Shown: positions 8,411-16,295, numbered from the stretch's first letter. The stretch is 23,430 bases of DNA from UBA1038 sp964480995 (GCA_964480995.1 CAYZRZ010000012.1:1-23430); one strand, 5' to 3'. The notes: a model not told the origin generated them from the letters alone. Made by a program: numbers and translations.

Positions 8411-9511
8411 ATGATCGTAGAATTGGAAAAATACCGCGTCGAATTAGCCGCGATCAAAGAACGCCTTTTGGAGGTCGGTGACGGCCTTCATATAGGCCAG
8501 ATGGAGCAGGAGCTTCTTGAGCTGCGTGAAGAGATGAACGCGCCGGGGTTTTGGGATGACCTGGACAGGTCACGGACAGTCAACCAGCACATTGCTGCCA
8601 TCGAAGCGAAGATCGGGCATTATAACAGTCTGAGGACAATGTGTGATGACATCGAGATCATGATGGAGCTGGCCGACGGCGAGACGGACCAGGCCATGGC
8701 CGATGAGGCTGGAGCAGAGCTTGATCAGCTCATCCATCAAGTGGATATGCTCGCGCTGGAAACCCTGATGCGCGGTGATTATGATCGCAACAATGCCATC
8801 CTTTCCCTGCACGCGGGTGCCGGCGGAACCGAGGCGCAGGACTGGACGCAGATGCTGTACCGCATGTATACGCGCTACTGCGAGCGCGCGGGATTCAAAG
8901 TGACGCTGCTTGATTATCTTGACGGAGACGAGGCGGGCACGAAATCCGCAACATTCGAAGTGACGGGCGACAATGCCTACGGCTATCTGCGCGGCGAAAA
9001 AGGGGTGCACCGGTTGGTGCGTATCAGTCCCTTTGATTCAAATGCCCGCCGCCATACCTCCTTTGCCTCGCTTGACGTAGCCCCGGTGATCGAGGATGAC
9101 GGCAAAGTTGAGATCGACATGGAGGATGTGCGCGTTGATACCTACCGGTCAACAGGCGCCGGCGGCCAGCATGTTAACAAGACCGATTCCGCTGTGCGTT
9201 TGACTCATATGCCATCCGGCATCGTTGTCTCCTGCCAGAATGAGCGAAGCCAGGTGCAGAACAAGGAAAAGGCTATGCAGATGCTGCGCGCGCGCCTGAT
9301 CGAGCTGCGCGAGCGAGAGAAGGAAGAACAGATGGCCGATATCAAGGGTGAAATGAAAAAAATCGAGTGGGGCAGCCAGATCCGTTCCTATGTGTTTCAG
9401 CCCTACACCATGGTGAAGGATCACCGCACAGGCTACGAATCCGGCAACATCACAGATGTGATGGATGGCAACCTTGACGGCTTTATCACTGCCTACCTCA
9501 AGATGCAATAA
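8411..9511 (+). CDS. prfB: Peptide chain release factor 2 (RF2)
   Basis: Recognises UGA and UAA in the ribosomal A site and triggers peptide release. The 366-residue protein has the RF2-specific tripeptide SPF (206-208) for stop codon reading and the catalytic GGQ (251-253, GAGGQHVNKTDSAVRLTH) whose glutamine is usually methylated. The frame is continuous from the ATG: the usual autoregulatory +1 frameshift (CTT TGA after about 25 codons) is absent, and CTT CAT stands at the equivalent place. The ribosome site is GGGAGA seven bases before the ATG. The stop TAA shares its last base with the next ATG, so the downstream gene is coupled. Confidence 0.97.
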   Translation: MIVELEKYRVELAAIKERLLEVGDGLHIGQMEQELLELREEMNAPGFWDDLDRSRTVNQHIAAIEAKIGHYNSLRTMCDDIEIMMELADGETDQAMADEAGAELDQLIHQVDMLALETLMRGDYDRNNAILSLHAGAGGTEAQDWTQMLYRMYTRYCERAGFKVTLLDYLDGDEAGTKSATFEVTGDNAYGYLRGEKGVHRLVRISPFDSNARRHTSFASLDVAPVIEDDGKVEIDMEDVRVDTYRSTGAGGQHVNKTDSAVRLTHMPSGIVVSCQNERSQVQNKEKAMQMLRARLIELREREKEEQMADIKGEMKKIEWGSQIRSYVFQPYTMVKDHRTGYESGNITDVMDGNLDGFITAYLKMQ

Positions 9512-10224
9512 TGCGCAAAAAAGCTTTCACTGCACGCGTTCTGCTGGCCCTTCTGCTTGTCTTCTGCCTGATTGCCTACCTGGCGGGTTCTTTGGCGTCC
9601 ATAGCGGTCGATGGCGACAGGATGCTTCAAAAAATGAACAGCTTTTCCGATACTTCGCTGTCAGGTGTCCAGCCGCAGGAGTACCCCGCGCTTGCTTCTT
9701 CGCTGACAGAATATCTCAAGGGAAAGGCCGATACGCCCCAAATACAGGTGATCAAGCATGGAGAAAGCGCTCCTGCCTTTTCTCAGAAGGAAATACAGCA
9801 CCTTGAAGATATAAAGGGTTTGATCGCACTGGCCAATACACTGCGGTTTACCGCGCTGGGGCTTGCGGCCATGGCCATTATCGCTTTTTTTGTCATCAGA
9901 AAGACTGCTTCGCCTGAGTTTATCGGTTTGATCAGGCCTCAAAGAGCCTTAAGCCTAGCGCTGTTTCTTTTTTTTGGTGCCGCTCTTGTTTTGGCGGTCT
10001 GGGGATTGATAGATTTTAACTCATTATTCTATGCCTTTCACCGTGTACTGTTCAGAAATGATCTGTGGCTCCTGGATGCCAGGCAGGATCTGCTGCTGCA
10101 GTTGATGCCGGAAGGCCTTTTTGTGTCCTACGCCTTGGACCTGCTCAAAAACAGCGCGCTGATCCTTCTGTCGCTGCCCTTAGCGGCATTTGCCTTTCAC
10201 AAGGCCGGGAAGGAGACCGCGTGA
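9511..10224 (+). CDS. DUF1461/TIGR01906 integral membrane protein, Lit-like
   Basis: A 237-residue membrane protein with four predicted helices (about 8-31, 112-132, 146-168, 208-230) and a polar extracytoplasmic loop between the first two. Two sequence blocks match the DUF1461/TIGR01906 family as I know it: FSQKEIQHLEDIKGLI around H97, and FYAFHRVLFRNDLW around H177 followed by LLQLMPEGLF. This family includes Lit of Enterococcus, which moves an acyl chain within diacyl lipoproteins to make the lyso form. Two histidines act as catalytic residues in Lit, and H97 and H177 are the likely equivalents. Membership is well supported by pattern, but Lit activity is inference. The start overlaps the prfB stop and the end overlaps tsaD, so the gene sits inside a coupled housekeeping operon. 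Confidence 0.7.
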   Translation: MRKKAFTARVLLALLLVFCLIAYLAGSLASIAVDGDRMLQKMNSFSDTSLSGVQPQEYPALASSLTEYLKGKADTPQIQVIKHGESAPAFSQKEIQHLEDIKGLIALANTLRFTALGLAAMAIIAFFVIRKTASPEFIGLIRPQRALSLALFLFFGAALVLAVWGLIDFNSLFYAFHRVLFRNDLWLLDARQDLLLQLMPEGLFVSYALDLLKNSALILLSLPLAAFAFHKAGKETA

Positions 10225-11279
10225 GCTATCTGGAGCGGATGAAACAAAGGGCTCAGGATTTGCGCGGGCAGCCCGGTGTCAGGATACTGGCTATCGAAAC
10301 CTCCTGCGATGAAACAGCTGCTTCAGTCGTCGAGGGCGGGCGCGCGGTCCTTTCAAACTGTGTATATTCTCAGATCGATCTGCACACGCTCTATGGCGGG
10401 GTCGTTCCCGAAATTGCCAGCCGCGCCCATGTTGAAAAGATCGGGCATGTCGTAAAAGCCGCCTTGGATGAGTCCGGGCTTGGCTTTGACGATATTGACG
10501 CGCTCGCCGTGACATTTGGTCCCGGACTGGTCGGAGCATTGCTGGTCGGTGTCAGCTACGCCAAGGGATTGGCCTTAGCGCTTGACAAGCCCTTGATTGC
10601 CGTCAACCATATCGAAGGACATATTTGCGCCAACTATCTCAGTTCTCCTAAGCTGGAGCCTCCCTATCTGTGCCTTGTTGTGTCCGGCGGGCACAGCCAT
10701 CTGATCATGGTGGAGGAAGGGGATCATTACCGCCTGATCGGCTGCACGCAGGACGACGCAGCCGGAGAAGCCTTTGATAAAGCAGCCCGCATACTGAAAC
10801 TGCCCTATCCCGGCGGTCCGAAGCTGGATATGCAGGCAGAACTCGGTGACGCGGGGTTGTACGTCCTTCCGCGGCCCCATACTGATGGCCTGTATGATTA
10901 CAGCTTTTCCGGGCTGAAGACAGCTTTTATCAATTTGACGCATAAGATGGGGCAGAGGGGAGAGGAACTGCCGGTACAGGATCTGGCGGCTTCTTTCCGC
11001 AAGGCCGTTGTGGACCAGCTGACGGATAAATGCATGCTGGCGGCGGCGGATCTGGGTCAAAAGCGCATTGCGCTGGCAGGCGGTGTATCCGCCAACAGCC
11101 TGCTGCGCCGCCGCATGCTGGAAGCTTGCGGACAGCAAGGTATAGAGCTGTTTATGCCTGAGCTGAAATATACCGGTGACAACGCCGCGATGATCGGCGC
11201 GGCTGCCTTCAGAAGGCTCAGCCAGGTACAGGTGTCAGGCCTTGGTTTGAATGCCAACCCATCGCTCAGATTAGTCTGA
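10221..11279 (+). CDS. tsaD: tRNA N6-threonylcarbamoyladenosine transferase TsaD
   Basis: Catalytic subunit that transfers threonylcarbamoyl to A37 of ANN-decoding tRNAs, working with TsaB and TsaE. The 352-residue protein begins its ASKHA core with AIETSCDETAAS. It has the metal-binding HIEGH (H130, H134), VSGGHSHL, YSFSGLKTA, GGVSANSLLR and the third metal ligand D320 in YTGDNAAM. The start is GTG at 10221, five bases after AAGGAG (10210-10215), overlapping the previous gene by four bases (GTGA). An open frame extends further upstream but has no start signal and lies inside the previous gene. No tsaB or tsaE is nearby. The 3' end overlaps the convergent phosphoesterase gene by nine bases. 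Confidence 0.97.
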   Translation: MSYLERMKQRAQDLRGQPGVRILAIETSCDETAASVVEGGRAVLSNCVYSQIDLHTLYGGVVPEIASRAHVEKIGHVVKAALDESGLGFDDIDALAVTFGPGLVGALLVGVSYAKGLALALDKPLIAVNHIEGHICANYLSSPKLEPPYLCLVVSGGHSHLIMVEEGDHYRLIGCTQDDAAGEAFDKAARILKLPYPGGPKLDMQAELGDAGLYVLPRPHTDGLYDYSFSGLKTAFINLTHKMGQRGEELPVQDLAASFRKAVVDQLTDKCMLAAADLGQKRIALAGGVSANSLLRRRMLEACGQQGIELFMPELKYTGDNAAMIGAAAFRRLSQVQVSGLGLNANPSLRLV

Positions 11280-12128
11280 TCGTTTCCGTTTCAGGGTTAT
11301 TCTGTGTATTTGCGGCCGCGCACCCAGACGCATGGGCAGAAGGGACGTGCCAACGCCGTGCGTTACCATCAGTTTTCCGCCGTGCGCGTCCATCCAGCCT
11401 CTGGCATAGCGGTCGCCATAAGCGCTTGAAGAATGAAGGCTGCGGCCAAATATGACCAGCTGCCCGCCGTGCGTATGCCCGCACAGCGCAAGGTCAAATC
11501 GGAATCCTGCCTGCTTTTCAGCTTCAGGCAGGATATCCGGCGAGTGCGGCGCAAAAATAGTGAAGTCGCTTTGCGTAATGGCGCCTGTGAGTGCTGCTGT
11601 ATCCGGCCTGCCTTCCAGGACATCGTCTGTCGCGCACAGGCACAGGGCTGCGCCGCCTTTGTTGATAAGAACAGCGCTGTTGCTGAGCAAAACGATCCCC
11701 TTTGACAGGATTTGGCCTTTGAGCTCGCTGATTTCCTCTTTGTGCCCCAGCAGATCGTGGTTGCCCATGACGGCGAATACGCCGGATCGGGCTGTCAAAT
11801 CAGGCAGTGCCTTAAAAAACTCAAGCGAGGTTTTGGCTGTTTCACCATAATCGCCCCCCAGCATCATGATATCGGCCCGCATGTCGTTTAACTTCCGGGC
11901 CAGGTCTTCCGCCCGCTTTTTGCCAAAAAATGGGCCGTAGTGAATATCAGAGCAATAAGCGATGACGAGGCCGTCAAACGCTGCCGGCAGATGACTAAAA
12001 AAAGCAGCTTCGTCAACAACATCAAGCTGCGCCGAGAGCCAAAAAGGATACAATATTTTAGATGAAGTGGGAATCCACTTTGTAATGTGAAGCAAACGCT
12101 CTAACACGGTTTTCCATTGACTAGCCAA
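11271..12128 (-). CDS. Calcineurin-like metallophosphoesterase (YkuE-like)
   Basis: A 285-residue phosphoesterase with the full two-metal signature in order: DIH (D61, H63), GGD (D93), GNHD (N123, H124), a histidine in APHSPDI, and GHTHGG (H218, H220). The C-terminal THGVGTSLLPMRLGA block is typical of the YkuE-type branch, some of which act on phospholipids or UDP-sugar lipids. The substrate here is unknown. Unlike many relatives, it shows no clear N-terminal membrane anchor; the first 50 residues are only moderately hydrophobic. The start is TTG at 12128, preceded by GGGAGG with a six-base gap. It is convergent with tsaD, overlapping it by nine bases, and divergent from rpsO. Confidence 0.9.
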   Translation of the reverse strand: MASQWKTVLERLLHITKWIPTSSKILYPFWLSAQLDVVDEAAFFSHLPAAFDGLVIAYCSDIHYGPFFGKKRAEDLARKLNDMRADIMMLGGDYGETAKTSLEFFKALPDLTARSGVFAVMGNHDLLGHKEEISELKGQILSKGIVLLSNSAVLINKGGAALCLCATDDVLEGRPDTAALTGAITQSDFTIFAPHSPDILPEAEKQAGFRFDLALCGHTHGGQLVIFGRSLHSSSAYGDRYARGWMDAHGGKLMVTHGVGTSLLPMRLGARPQIHRITLKRKRSD

Positions 12129-12159
12129 ATGATGCCTCCCATAGCTGTGTTACTGAGAC

Positions 12160-12188
12160 AGGGTAGTATCAAGCGCACGCGATGTCAA
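12160..12188 (-). promoter_or_regulatory. Possible promoter of the metallophosphoesterase gene
   Basis: On the - strand, a perfect TTGACA (12183-12188 on +) is followed after 17 bases by TACCCT (12160-12165), a three-of-six -10 match. The -35 is strong and the -10 weak. It lies 32 bases upstream of the TTG start. The rest of the 294-base gap between this gene and rpsO holds the three tandem repeats, the rpsO promoter and its leader; nothing else is recognised. Confidence 0.35.
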
Positions 12189-12244
12189 GCGCGCAGATTC
12201 AGGCATACGAAGTCTGCACACAAGAGGGCGGCATGGGACTGCGG

Positions 12245-12274
12245 CGTGAAATCCGGTGAAATTCGGTGAAATCC
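12245..12274 (+). repeat. Three tandem 10-bp repeats upstream of the rpsO promoter
   Basis: Three head-to-tail units, cGTGAAATCC, gGTGAAATTC and gGTGAAATCC, have an exact 10-bp period, so they fall on one face of the helix. They end 14 bases before the -35 box of rpsO. This is the usual place for activator or iteron-like binding sites. No binding protein is identified. Confidence 0.6.
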
Positions 12275-12288
12275 CAATGGTTTGGGGA

Positions 12289-12320
12289 TTTACACAAGCT
12301 ATAAACTATGCTATTATAAT
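12289..12320 (+). promoter_or_regulatory. Promoter of rpsO (and pnp)
   Basis: TTTACA (12289-12294, five of six) is followed after 17 bases by TATTAT (12312-12317, five of six). A perfect TATAAT overlaps it at 12315-12320, but at 20-base spacing. The predicted leader is about 100 bases long. Confidence 0.65.
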
Positions 12321-12392
12321 GGTTGTGGTTTAGAACCTTATGCTCGGGTCAGCGATTCTCCACGCTCTCCTGTGTGTATGGCAATTGATTTT

Positions 12393-12408
12393 GGGGTCAC
12401 CACACCCC
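12393..12408 (+). promoter_or_regulatory. Hairpin in the rpsO leader next to the ribosome site
   Basis: GGGGT (12393-12397) can pair with ACCCC (12404-12408) around a CACCAC loop, ending two bases before the GAGGAGGA ribosome site at 12411-12418. In several bacteria, S15 represses its own translation by binding a leader structure. This hairpin is a candidate element for that, but no S15 recognition motif is confirmed. Confidence 0.3.
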
Positions 12409-12422
12409 GCGAGGAGGAAAAC

Positions 12423-12686
12423 ATGGATAAGCAACGCAAACAGGAAATCATCAAGACTTATGGCCGCACAGAGGGCGATACCGGTTCACCCGAAGTGCAG
12501 GTCGCGATCTTGACCGAACGGATCAATCACTTGAACGAGCACCTGAAGATCAACAAGAAAGATCACCACAGCCGCCGCGGTCTTCTGCTGATGGTTGGTC
12601 AGCGCCGGGGACTGCTCCAGTATCTGATGAAGACCGATATCGAGCGCTACCGTACCCTGATCGGCCAGTTGAACCTGCGTAAATAA
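12423..12686 (+). CDS. rpsO: 30S ribosomal protein S15
   Basis: Primary binder of the 16S rRNA central domain that nucleates platform assembly. The 87-residue protein shows the family pattern throughout: IIKTYGRTEGDTGSPEVQVA, then ILTERINHLNEHLK, then the rRNA-contacting DHHSRRGLL and GQRRGLLQYL. It is two residues short of the common 89. The ATG at 12423 follows the strong GAGGAGG at 12411-12417. The frame is open further upstream with no conserved residues, which I read as leader. pnp follows after a terminator, the near-universal rpsO-pnp pairing. Confidence 0.98.
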   Translation: MDKQRKQEIIKTYGRTEGDTGSPEVQVAILTERINHLNEHLKINKKDHHSRRGLLLMVGQRRGLLQYLMKTDIERYRTLIGQLNLRK

Positions 12687-12694
12687 GGTAAGCA

Positions 12695-12730
12695 AGGGTC
12701 CGGGACCGCGAGAGGCCCCGGCCCTTTTGT
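12695..12730 (+). terminator. Terminator or attenuator between rpsO and pnp
   Basis: AGGG-(T)-CCGGG (12695-12704) pairs with CCCGG-CCCT (12717-12725) with one bulged T, followed by TTTTGTAT. As in other rpsO-pnp operons, it is likely partial, since no strong promoter is visible between it and pnp. Confidence 0.65.
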
Positions 12731-12733
12731 ATC

Positions 12734-12757
12734 ATCCCAGGCAAGGGAGCCCGGGAT
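12734..12757 (+). promoter_or_regulatory. Leader hairpin just upstream of pnp
   Basis: ATCCC-a-GGC (12734-12742) pairs with GCC-c-GGGAT (12749-12757) around AAGGGA. It ends eight bases before the pnp ribosome site AAGGAG (12766-12771). In E. coli the pnp leader forms a hairpin cut by RNase III, through which PNPase controls its own mRNA. A similar role here is inference. Confidence 0.35.
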
Positions 12758-12777
12758 GGAGGAAGAAGGAGTAAAGA

Positions 12778-14952
12778 ATGGAAGCAAGAAAGTACACAAT
12801 GGATTTCGCCGGCAGGCCTCTCACCTTCGAGTTTGGCCGCTATGCAGAACTCGCCGCCGGCTCCGTGCTGCTGCGCTACGGCGACACGGTGGTGATGGTG
12901 AATGTCACCTATTCCGAAACACCGCGCGAAGGGCAGGATTTTTTCCCGCTGAGCGTGGACTTTGAAGAGAAGCAATACGCGGCCGGCAAGATCCCCGGCG
13001 GCTTTATCAAGCGGGAAACCCGTCCCACAGAGAAGGCGATACTGACCTGCCGCCTGATCGATCGCCCCATCCGTCCGCTTTTCCCCAAGGGCATCCGCAA
13101 CGATGTCCAGGTAGTGGCAACAGTCCTGTCAGTAGACGTCGATACTCCGCCGGATGTCCCGGCGATGATCGGTTCCTCGGTCGCGCTGAGCATCAGCGAT
13201 GTGCCGTGGGGCGGCCCCACCGGATCTGTGACTGTCGGCCGCGTTAACGGCCAGTTTGTGATGAATCCCAACGAGAAGGAGCGCGCTCTCAGCGATCTTC
13301 ACCTGACTGTTTCAGGCACCAAAGATGCTATCATGATGGTGGAAGCGGGCGCCAATGAGCTGTCAGAGGACGTGATGCTCGAAGGCATTATGAAGGCTCA
13401 TGAGGTGATCAAGGAACTGGTAGCCTTCCAGGAAAAGATCATTGCCGAGATCGGCAAGCCCAAGCGTGAGTTCCCCCTGTTTGTTACAGGCGATGACATC
13501 AAGGCCGCCGTGCGCGAATATGCCTTTGACAAGATCAAGTGGAGCTTTGATACCACCGTCCGCCAGGAGCGCCAGCAGCGCGAGGACGAGGTTAAGGAAG
13601 ATGTCATGGCTCATTTCTCGGAGATTTTCGCAAACCGATTGAGCGAGGTCGGTGACGCCATTTACTCTCTGAATAAAGAAGTGATGCGCCGCAAGATCCT
13701 TGACGAGGGCATCCGTCCCGATGGCCGCGGCACCACCGATGTTCGCCCGATATGGTGCGAGGTCGGCGTATTGCCCCGCACTCACGGCAGCGCTGTATTT
13801 ACCCGCGGGCAGACGCAGGCGCTGACTGTGACCACGCTGGGCTCCCTGCGCGAGGTACAGATCCTGGACGGCCTGTCCAACGAGGATTCCAAGCGCTATA
13901 TCCACCACTACAATATGCCGCCGTACGCCACCGGCGAAGCGGGCCGCATGCGTGCTCCCGGCCGCCGCGAGATCGGTCACGGCGCGCTGGCCGAGCGCGC
14001 GCTTGAGCCCATGATTCCCAATGAAGCGGATTTTCCCTACGCGCTGCGGCTTGTCAGTGAAGTGCTTTCATCAAACGGTTCTTCCTCCATGGCTTCCGTC
14101 TGCGGCAGCACACTGTCTTTGATGGACGCAGGCGTGAAGATCAAGGCTCCTGTAGCCGGCGTGGCGATGGGCCTGATCAAGGACGATAAGTCCGACAAGG
14201 TATCCGTGCTGACTGATATCCAGGGTCTGGAAGACTTCCTGGGCGATATGGATTTCAAGGTGGCCGGCACAATGAACGGCATTACCGCGATCCAGATGGA
14301 TATTAAAATCAAGGGTATTGACGAAGCGATCCTCCGCCAGGCGCTCAAGCAGGCGCTGGCCGGCAGGCTGCACATCCTGAAGATCATGCTGGATACCCTG
14401 GCCCAGCCCAGGGAACAGCTGAGCCGCTACGCTCCCAAGATCGTGACCTTCATGATCAATCCTGACAAGATCCGCGAAGTCATCGGGCCCGGCGGAAAGA
14501 TGATTAACAAAATCATCGCCGATACCGGTGTTAAGATCGATATCGATGATGACGGACGCGTCGCTATCGCTACACCCGATGATGAGGCCGCCGCCAAGGC
14601 GCGCAAGATCATCGAGGGCATTGCCAAGGATGTGGAAGCGGGCGCTGTTTATCAAGGACGTGTCGTGCGCGTGATGAGCAACCTCGGCGCCTTTATAGAG
14701 CTGCTGCCCGGCAAGGACGGCCTGCTGCATATTTCCAAGCTTTCCAACGAACGCGTGGATAAGGTGGAAGATGTGCTTAACGTCGGCGATGAGGTCGAAG
14801 TCAAGGTTCAGGAGATTGACTCCCAGGGCCGTGTCAACCTGATCCGCAACGATATTGTCTATGAGCGCAAAGTTTTCTCGCCCCGCCCCCAGGGCGATAG
14901 CAGCAGCAGTCACGCGGGCGGCAGACCACCCCGCCGCGACGGCCGCAACTGA
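12778..14952 (+). CDS. pnp: Polyribonucleotide nucleotidyltransferase (PNPase)
   Basis: Phosphorolytic 3'-5' exoribonuclease, a trimer in RNA decay. The 724-residue protein has two RNase PH domains (about 10-145 and 310-540) joined by an all-helical linker. A KH domain with GPGG (570-573) follows, then an S1 domain (about 630-700, YQGRVVRVMSNLGAFIELLPG). The metal site seen in E. coli, D486, D492 and K494, is present at the same numbers in LEDFLGDMDFK. The C-terminal tail is short, Ser/Gly/Arg-rich and lacks an obvious RNase E-binding extension. AAGGAG stands six bases before the ATG. It lies between two hairpin terminators, downstream of rpsO. Confidence 0.98.
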   Translation: MEARKYTMDFAGRPLTFEFGRYAELAAGSVLLRYGDTVVMVNVTYSETPREGQDFFPLSVDFEEKQYAAGKIPGGFIKRETRPTEKAILTCRLIDRPIRPLFPKGIRNDVQVVATVLSVDVDTPPDVPAMIGSSVALSISDVPWGGPTGSVTVGRVNGQFVMNPNEKERALSDLHLTVSGTKDAIMMVEAGANELSEDVMLEGIMKAHEVIKELVAFQEKIIAEIGKPKREFPLFVTGDDIKAAVREYAFDKIKWSFDTTVRQERQQREDEVKEDVMAHFSEIFANRLSEVGDAIYSLNKEVMRRKILDEGIRPDGRGTTDVRPIWCEVGVLPRTHGSAVFTRGQTQALTVTTLGSLREVQILDGLSNEDSKRYIHHYNMPPYATGEAGRMRAPGRREIGHGALAERALEPMIPNEADFPYALRLVSEVLSSNGSSSMASVCGSTLSLMDAGVKIKAPVAGVAMGLIKDDKSDKVSVLTDIQGLEDFLGDMDFKVAGTMNGITAIQMDIKIKGIDEAILRQALKQALAGRLHILKIMLDTLAQPREQLSRYAPKIVTFMINPDKIREVIGPGGKMINKIIADTGVKIDIDDDGRVAIATPDDEAAAKARKIIEGIAKDVEAGAVYQGRVVRVMSNLGAFIELLPGKDGLLHISKLSNERVDKVEDVLNVGDEVEVKVQEIDSQGRVNLIRNDIVYERKVFSPRPQGDSSSSHAGGRPPRRDGRN

Positions 14953-14977
14953 TTAAAAGAAACAGTACTAATAACGG

Positions 14978-15009
14978 GGAACCTGTATGAAACATGCAGG
15001 TTCCTCTTT
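14978..15009 (+). terminator. Terminator after pnp
   Basis: A 12-bp stem, GGAACCTGTATG (14978-14989) with CATGCAGGTTCC (14993-15004), includes one G-U pair and an AAA loop. It is followed by TCTTTG. The stem is strong but the T-tract short. It ends 21 bases before the peptidase ATG, so readthrough is probably needed to express that gene, as no promoter fits in the gap. Confidence 0.7.
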
Positions 15010-15024
15010 GAATCAGGAGATAGC

Positions 15025-16263
15025 ATGATCGATACATATACACTGTCAAACGGATTGCGCCTTATCATGGAGCGCATGCCTCACCTTCGCTCGACCTCCA
15101 TCGGCGTATGGGTGAAGGCGGGTTCAATGCTGGAAAGGCAAACTGAAAACGGCATTTCCCACTTGATGGAGCACATGGCTTTCAAGGGTACGCAGCGGCG
15201 CAGCGCCCGGGAACTGGCGGAGGAGATGGATGCCATCGGGGGCCATATGAACGCCGCTACCAGCAAGCTCTATACAGCCTACTATGCCAAGGTCTGCGAC
15301 AGCGATCTGGAAAAAGCCGCGGATATACTGGCTGATATCGTGTGCCACCCGCTCATCACGCAAGAAGACCTTGAAAAGGAAAAAAGCGTCATCACCGAAG
15401 AGATCGCCATGGTCGACGATTACCCTGAAGAGAATGTGTTTGATCTGCTGCATGAGGCGCTCTATCACGGACAGGCTCTCGCCATGCCTATCATCGGCAC
15501 CAGGGAAGGCGTTTTAGGCTATACAAGGCAGCAGGTGGTTGACTACCGAAAGGCGCACTATAACGCAGATAACACGGTTATTTCTGTCGCCGGAAGCTTT
15601 AAGCGCGAAGAGCTGATCGCCATCCTGGAAGATAAGTTCAGCGGCTGGGAAAGGGGAGAGGCAGCGGAATATCCGCTTACCCTCGCCAACGTCTCACCCA
15701 GCAGGCTCTATAAGGATAAAAAGTCTGAGCAGACGCATATATGCCTGGGGTACGCGGGTCTGCCTCAAGGTGATAAGAGGCGATACACCATGATGGTGTT
15801 CAACACGATCTTCGGCGGCGGGGTGTCATCGCGCCTGTTTCAAAAGGTAAGGGAGGAACTGGCGCTGGTGTACAGCATCTATTCATCTCCCTCTGCTTAT
15901 CCCGGCTGCGGGGACTTTACGGTCTATTCTGCCGCTACCCCCAAGAACAGCCCGCGCGTCATATCGCAGATCCGCGAAGAAGCGGATAAGCTGATACAAA
16001 AAGGTGTCAGTGAGAAGGAACTGGCTCAGGCAAAAGCTCAGCTGCGCACCTCATTTGTTCTGTCTCAGGAAAGCGCGTATGCCCGTATGAGCTATCTCGG
16101 CACGCAGTATCTGCTTGACGCGCCTATGCAGAGCCCGGCGCAGACCCTGCGGGGGATTGAGCGGGTGACGGAAAAAATGGTGATCGGCCTGGCACGCGAA
16201 ATCTTCAGCCAGTCTCCCAGTATGGCCGTTGTCGGAAAGGGCTCAGCCAAGCTGCTCAAGTGA
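15025..16263 (+). CDS. M16 family zinc peptidase (MlpA/YmxG-like)
   Basis: A processing-peptidase-like enzyme of 412 residues. The inverted zinc motif HLMEH (H46, E49, H50) and the distal ligand E126 (VITEEIAM) are intact, so it should be an active subunit. The second half (about 180-400) is the usual inactive M16 domain, with IFGGGVSSRLFQKVREE. It has no signal peptide and is therefore cytoplasmic. Its place after pnp matches B. subtilis, where mlpA lies in the pnpA-ylxY-mlpA region. The ylxY deacetylase gene is missing here. The ribosome site is CAGGAGAT before the ATG. The natural substrate is unknown. B. subtilis MlpA has been linked to control of extracellular protease production. Confidence 0.92.
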   Translation: MIDTYTLSNGLRLIMERMPHLRSTSIGVWVKAGSMLERQTENGISHLMEHMAFKGTQRRSARELAEEMDAIGGHMNAATSKLYTAYYAKVCDSDLEKAADILADIVCHPLITQEDLEKEKSVITEEIAMVDDYPEENVFDLLHEALYHGQALAMPIIGTREGVLGYTRQQVVDYRKAHYNADNTVISVAGSFKREELIAILEDKFSGWERGEAAEYPLTLANVSPSRLYKDKKSEQTHICLGYAGLPQGDKRRYTMMVFNTIFGGGVSSRLFQKVREELALVYSIYSSPSAYPGCGDFTVYSAATPKNSPRVISQIREEADKLIQKGVSEKELAQAKAQLRTSFVLSQESAYARMSYLGTQYLLDAPMQSPAQTLRGIERVTEKMVIGLAREIFSQSPSMAVVGKGSAKLLK

Positions 16264-16295
16264 GCGCAAAACAGCCCCGCCTTGCGCGTGCGCAA
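16264..16295. promoter_or_regulatory. Three GCGCAA half-sites, candidate operator
   Basis: GCGCAA stands at 16264-16269, TTGCGC at 16282-16287 and GCGCAA at 16290-16295. The last two form an inverted repeat with a two-base centre that covers the predicted -35 box. The first and second could also pair as a hairpin, but no T-tract follows, so a terminator is unlikely. Confidence 0.4.

Noticed and set aside
8469..8490. Relic of a prfB frameshift signal (GGAGG upstream of CTT)
   Set aside because: The GGAGG is about 12 bases from CTT, whereas the working signal needs about three, and no stop codon is present. It is probably coincidence.
10065..10220. N-terminal extension of tsaD
   Set aside because: The frame is open upstream but lies inside the Lit-like gene. 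The GTG at 10221 has an ideal AAGGAG site and gives the normal TsaD length.
12282..12422. N-terminal extension of S15
   Set aside because: It covers the promoter and leader, and S15 starts with the conserved residues after the ATG at 12423.
16264..16287. GCGCAA/TTGCGC pairing as a terminator for the M16 peptidase gene
   Set aside because: The stem is six pairs with a 12-base loop and no T-run. An operator reading fits better.
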